Positions 62,293 through 64,000 of a DNA stretch of 64,000 bases are shown here, one piece after another. Source of the stretch: Paenibacillus sp. SYP-B4298. Its GTDB lineage: Bacteria; Bacillota; Bacilli; Paenibacillales; Paenibacillaceae. A program made the translations under genes and the position numbers. The notes beneath the pieces are model-generated. The model saw nothing but the letters and a program-made list of their open reading frames with translations. It did not search any database and was not told the DNA's origin. Each line of letters starts with the position of its first letter. Positions within the stretch are counted from its first letter, which is position 1. The stretch is from positions 3,828,001-3,892,000 of the forward strand of contig NZ_CP115484.1 in the NCBI RefSeq assembly GCF_027627475.1. Reading direction: 5' to 3'.

Positions 62293-64000
62293 CGAATAAT
62301 CCTCATTTGCTTGCCTGCACAATCAATCGTGAGCAGCTCAGCCTGGCTGCATCGCTGGTACAGCACCTCACCCGCCCCGATTACAGCGGGAATCGACAGC
62401 TCGCCTGCACGAATCGCCATATGCGAATTGGCGCCTCCATACATGGTGACGAAGCCCGCAATCCCGGTGGAGAATATCCAGTCATACCCTGGATCAGCGC
62501 TTGGCAGCAGCAGGATACTTCCCTTGAAGCGGTCGCGCTCATCCTCCGGGAAGACGACTCGTCCGGTCGCCTCACGAAGCGTAATATAGTTCGGTTCACA
62601 TTCGGGATAGCTGAAGCGCCATACATCAGCAGGCTTGGTAATTAGAGGCGGCAGTTCCAACTGCAATGTCGCCTTGTGCCGTCGCTTGCCCTCCTCGATG
62701 CTGCTATGCAGCAGGCTGCGCAGATCCCCATCCGACTCATAGGCTCGCTTAATGACGAGTATGTTTGCATAAGCAGCCTCCTCCTTCGAGATGCCGTATT
62801 CAGCCGCTACTTCCCCGAACAGACGCAGTGCCTCGCTCAAGCTTTTGGTGAACACGAATTTGGAGTATTCTCGCCCCTCAATCGCCGTCTTGAGAAAATC
62901 GAACAGTTGCAGCACATCGCCGCCAAGCAAGCCGTGCTCCAGCAGCAGCGCCTGGATGCGCCGGTACTGCGCGAGAGACAGCGAGAAGGACGGCTTATCC
63001 GGCTTGTCACTGCTATTTTGCGACAGCTCGAACGCGAAATATTGCTCCGGAGCCTCATCATAGCGTGGTGAGCACAGCTCATAGGTGCCCGGACGAAGAT
63101 GCCCATATTTATCCAGAAATGATTGTTTATCCAATTCACTGTAGTCCTGGCTGATTCGCGAGCTGACCGTCTCCAGACTGCTCATATAGTGCTGATAGTC
63201 TGTATCAGAGAGAATATCGATCGCAACGAGCGAGCGCAGCAACTGCACCGCGATGAACCCTCCCCTGGCCAGCCCGGCAAATGGCAGCGTGCCGTAGCGC
63301 TTGCAATCCTCCAGCAGCCAGTAGATTTGGGATACCTTATCCAGCGAGCTGTCCATGATGATTGCCCGCCGAGCCTCCAGCTCATCGATCCGCTCCAGAT
63401 CGCTGCGCAGCAGACCATTGTTCGGACCAATGATGTGATTGGTCAGCTCCTTGAGGCATTGCGCCAACTGCTCCAGCTCGGCAGGGTCAAAGCCATGCTC
63501 CAGCAAGCCCGACAACTGCCGATCCAGGTCGAAGGTGAAGCAGGAGAAGATAATCTCGAACTCGACCTTATCATGATGCTTCGGATTGGCAATCAGACGC
63601 TCCATATAGTAATTGAGCAGCTTCTCGCTTAATGCCGCATCCAGCTCTCTCGGCAAAAAGGAATTAAAGCTGACACGCACATCAATGTACGGAACGCCCC
63701 CAAGATCGATTAGCAGCGGAAAGCTGCGTACATTCTGATACCCGTATCGGCTGCGCTGGTACGCCCATATACTGTCGGTTACCAGCTCCTTGTATAGTGA
63801 CAGCGCGAGCGGACGTGGGCGAACGCCGATAATCTCGGCCGGGTTCCAATCCGGCATGACACCGTACACCGTCTTGCTGCCGAACAGATACGGCTGCCGC
63901 TGCTGCCCCTGCTCCACCTTGTCATGAATGCGCTGGAGCAGCTCGGTCTGCTCCCTCATATCGGCCGGCTCGCAGACGGCTGCCAGCGGGCGGGCCTGGA
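62289..64000 (-). CDS. PEP-synthase-like kinase, Cj1418-like (L-glutamine kinase candidate), 5' part outside window
   Basis: About 570 C-terminal residues are visible. The frame is open to the right edge with no stop, and an internal ATG at 63959 is not taken as the start. The region shows NPAEIIGVRPRPLALSLYKE and LIDLGGVPYIDVR, then the C-terminal swivelling His domain (MYGGANSHMAIRAGELSIPA) with the phospho-accepting His in SHMAI, as in PEP synthase and pyruvate phosphate dikinase. Cj1418 of C. jejuni has this architecture and uses ATP to make L-glutamine phosphate. The ATP-grasp N-terminal part is expected beyond the edge. It overlaps the amidotransferase start by 4 nt. Confidence 0.78.
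   Translation of the reverse strand, partial: QARPLAAVCEPADMREQTELLQRIHDKVEQGQQRQPYLFGSKTVYGVMPDWNPAEIIGVRPRPLALSLYKELVTDSIWAYQRSRYGYQNVRSFPLLIDLGGVPYIDVRVSFNSFLPRELDAALSEKLLNYYMERLIANPKHHDKVEFEIIFSCFTFDLDRQLSGLLEHGFDPAELEQLAQCLKELTNHIIGPNNGLLRSDLERIDELEARRAIIMDSSLDKVSQIYWLLEDCKRYGTLPFAGLARGGFIAVQLLRSLVAIDILSDTDYQHYMSSLETVSSRISQDYSELDKQSFLDKYGHLRPGTYELCSPRYDEAPEQYFAFELSQNSSDKPDKPSFSLSLAQYRRIQALLLEHGLLGGDVLQLFDFLKTAIEGREYSKFVFTKSLSEALRLFGEVAAEYGISKEEAAYANILVIKRAYESDGDLRSLLHSSIEEGKRRHKATLQLELPPLITKPADVWRFSYPECEPNYITLREATGRVVFPEDERDRFKGSILLLPSADPGYDWIFSTGIAGFVTMYGGANSHMAIRAGELSIPAVIGAGEVLYQRCSQAELLTIDCAGKQMRIIR

Overview
The window looks like a chromosomal segment from a Paenibacillus-like member of the Bacillota. 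The reasons are strong AGGAGG-type ribosome binding sites, sigma-A promoters, a caa3 oxidase operon in ctaCDEFG order, YesM/YesN-type two-component systems beside sugar ABC transporters, spore-type lipoproteins (YhcN-like, CotH), a GntR/ABC operon of the Ytr type, and moderately high GC in most genes. No rRNA, tRNA, intact insertion sequence, prophage or CRISPR array was seen. Most genes lie on the minus strand. The genus is an inference from gene style only.

Layout, left to right. 1-3361: AraC and ArsR-type regulators behind glycerol-1-phosphate dehydrogenase (araM), then a VOC protein. 3647-10400: a sugar ABC importer and its two-component system. 11104-19869: a peptide-type ABC importer with an M20 dipeptidase and an NtaA-type flavin monooxygenase. 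20114-25647: a VanY-type carboxypeptidase lipoprotein, a YrzA-like small protein, a GHL10-type glycosidase and a chemotaxis receptor. 25814-29273: an AT-rich island of three paralogous ten-helix membrane proteins, one of them frameshifted. 29522-32366: a Btr-like iron regulator and a siderophore-binding lipoprotein, each with a Fur-like box. 32680-38732: CotH, then a GntR-controlled ABC operon. 38923-39771: cheX-cheY behind a class I c-di-GMP riboswitch. 40214-45058: ctaCDEFG. 45595-47891: a spore-type lipoprotein, methionine aminopeptidase and two small genes. 48308-54013: a pentose phosphate operon (zwf-tkt-tal-gnd) divergent from a LysR gene. 55173-58535: two AraC regulators. 58587-64000: a tight operon that runs off the right edge.

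The most notable system is that last operon. Its genes are an APS-kinase-like kinase, a nucleotidyltransferase, a SAM methyltransferase, a class I glutamine amidotransferase-type hydrolase and a PEP-synthase-like enzyme. This is the enzyme set, in nearly the same order, that makes the O-methyl phosphoramidate precursor in Campylobacter jejuni (Cj1415-Cj1420). An added gene resembles a papain-fold acyltransferase or amidase. I infer a phosphoramidate pathway in a Gram-positive host.

A second theme is motility control. The chemotaxis receptor and the AT-rich membrane-protein island share a near-duplicate sigma-D-type promoter, and cheX-cheY sits behind a c-di-GMP riboswitch with a terminator and a visible candidate antiterminator.
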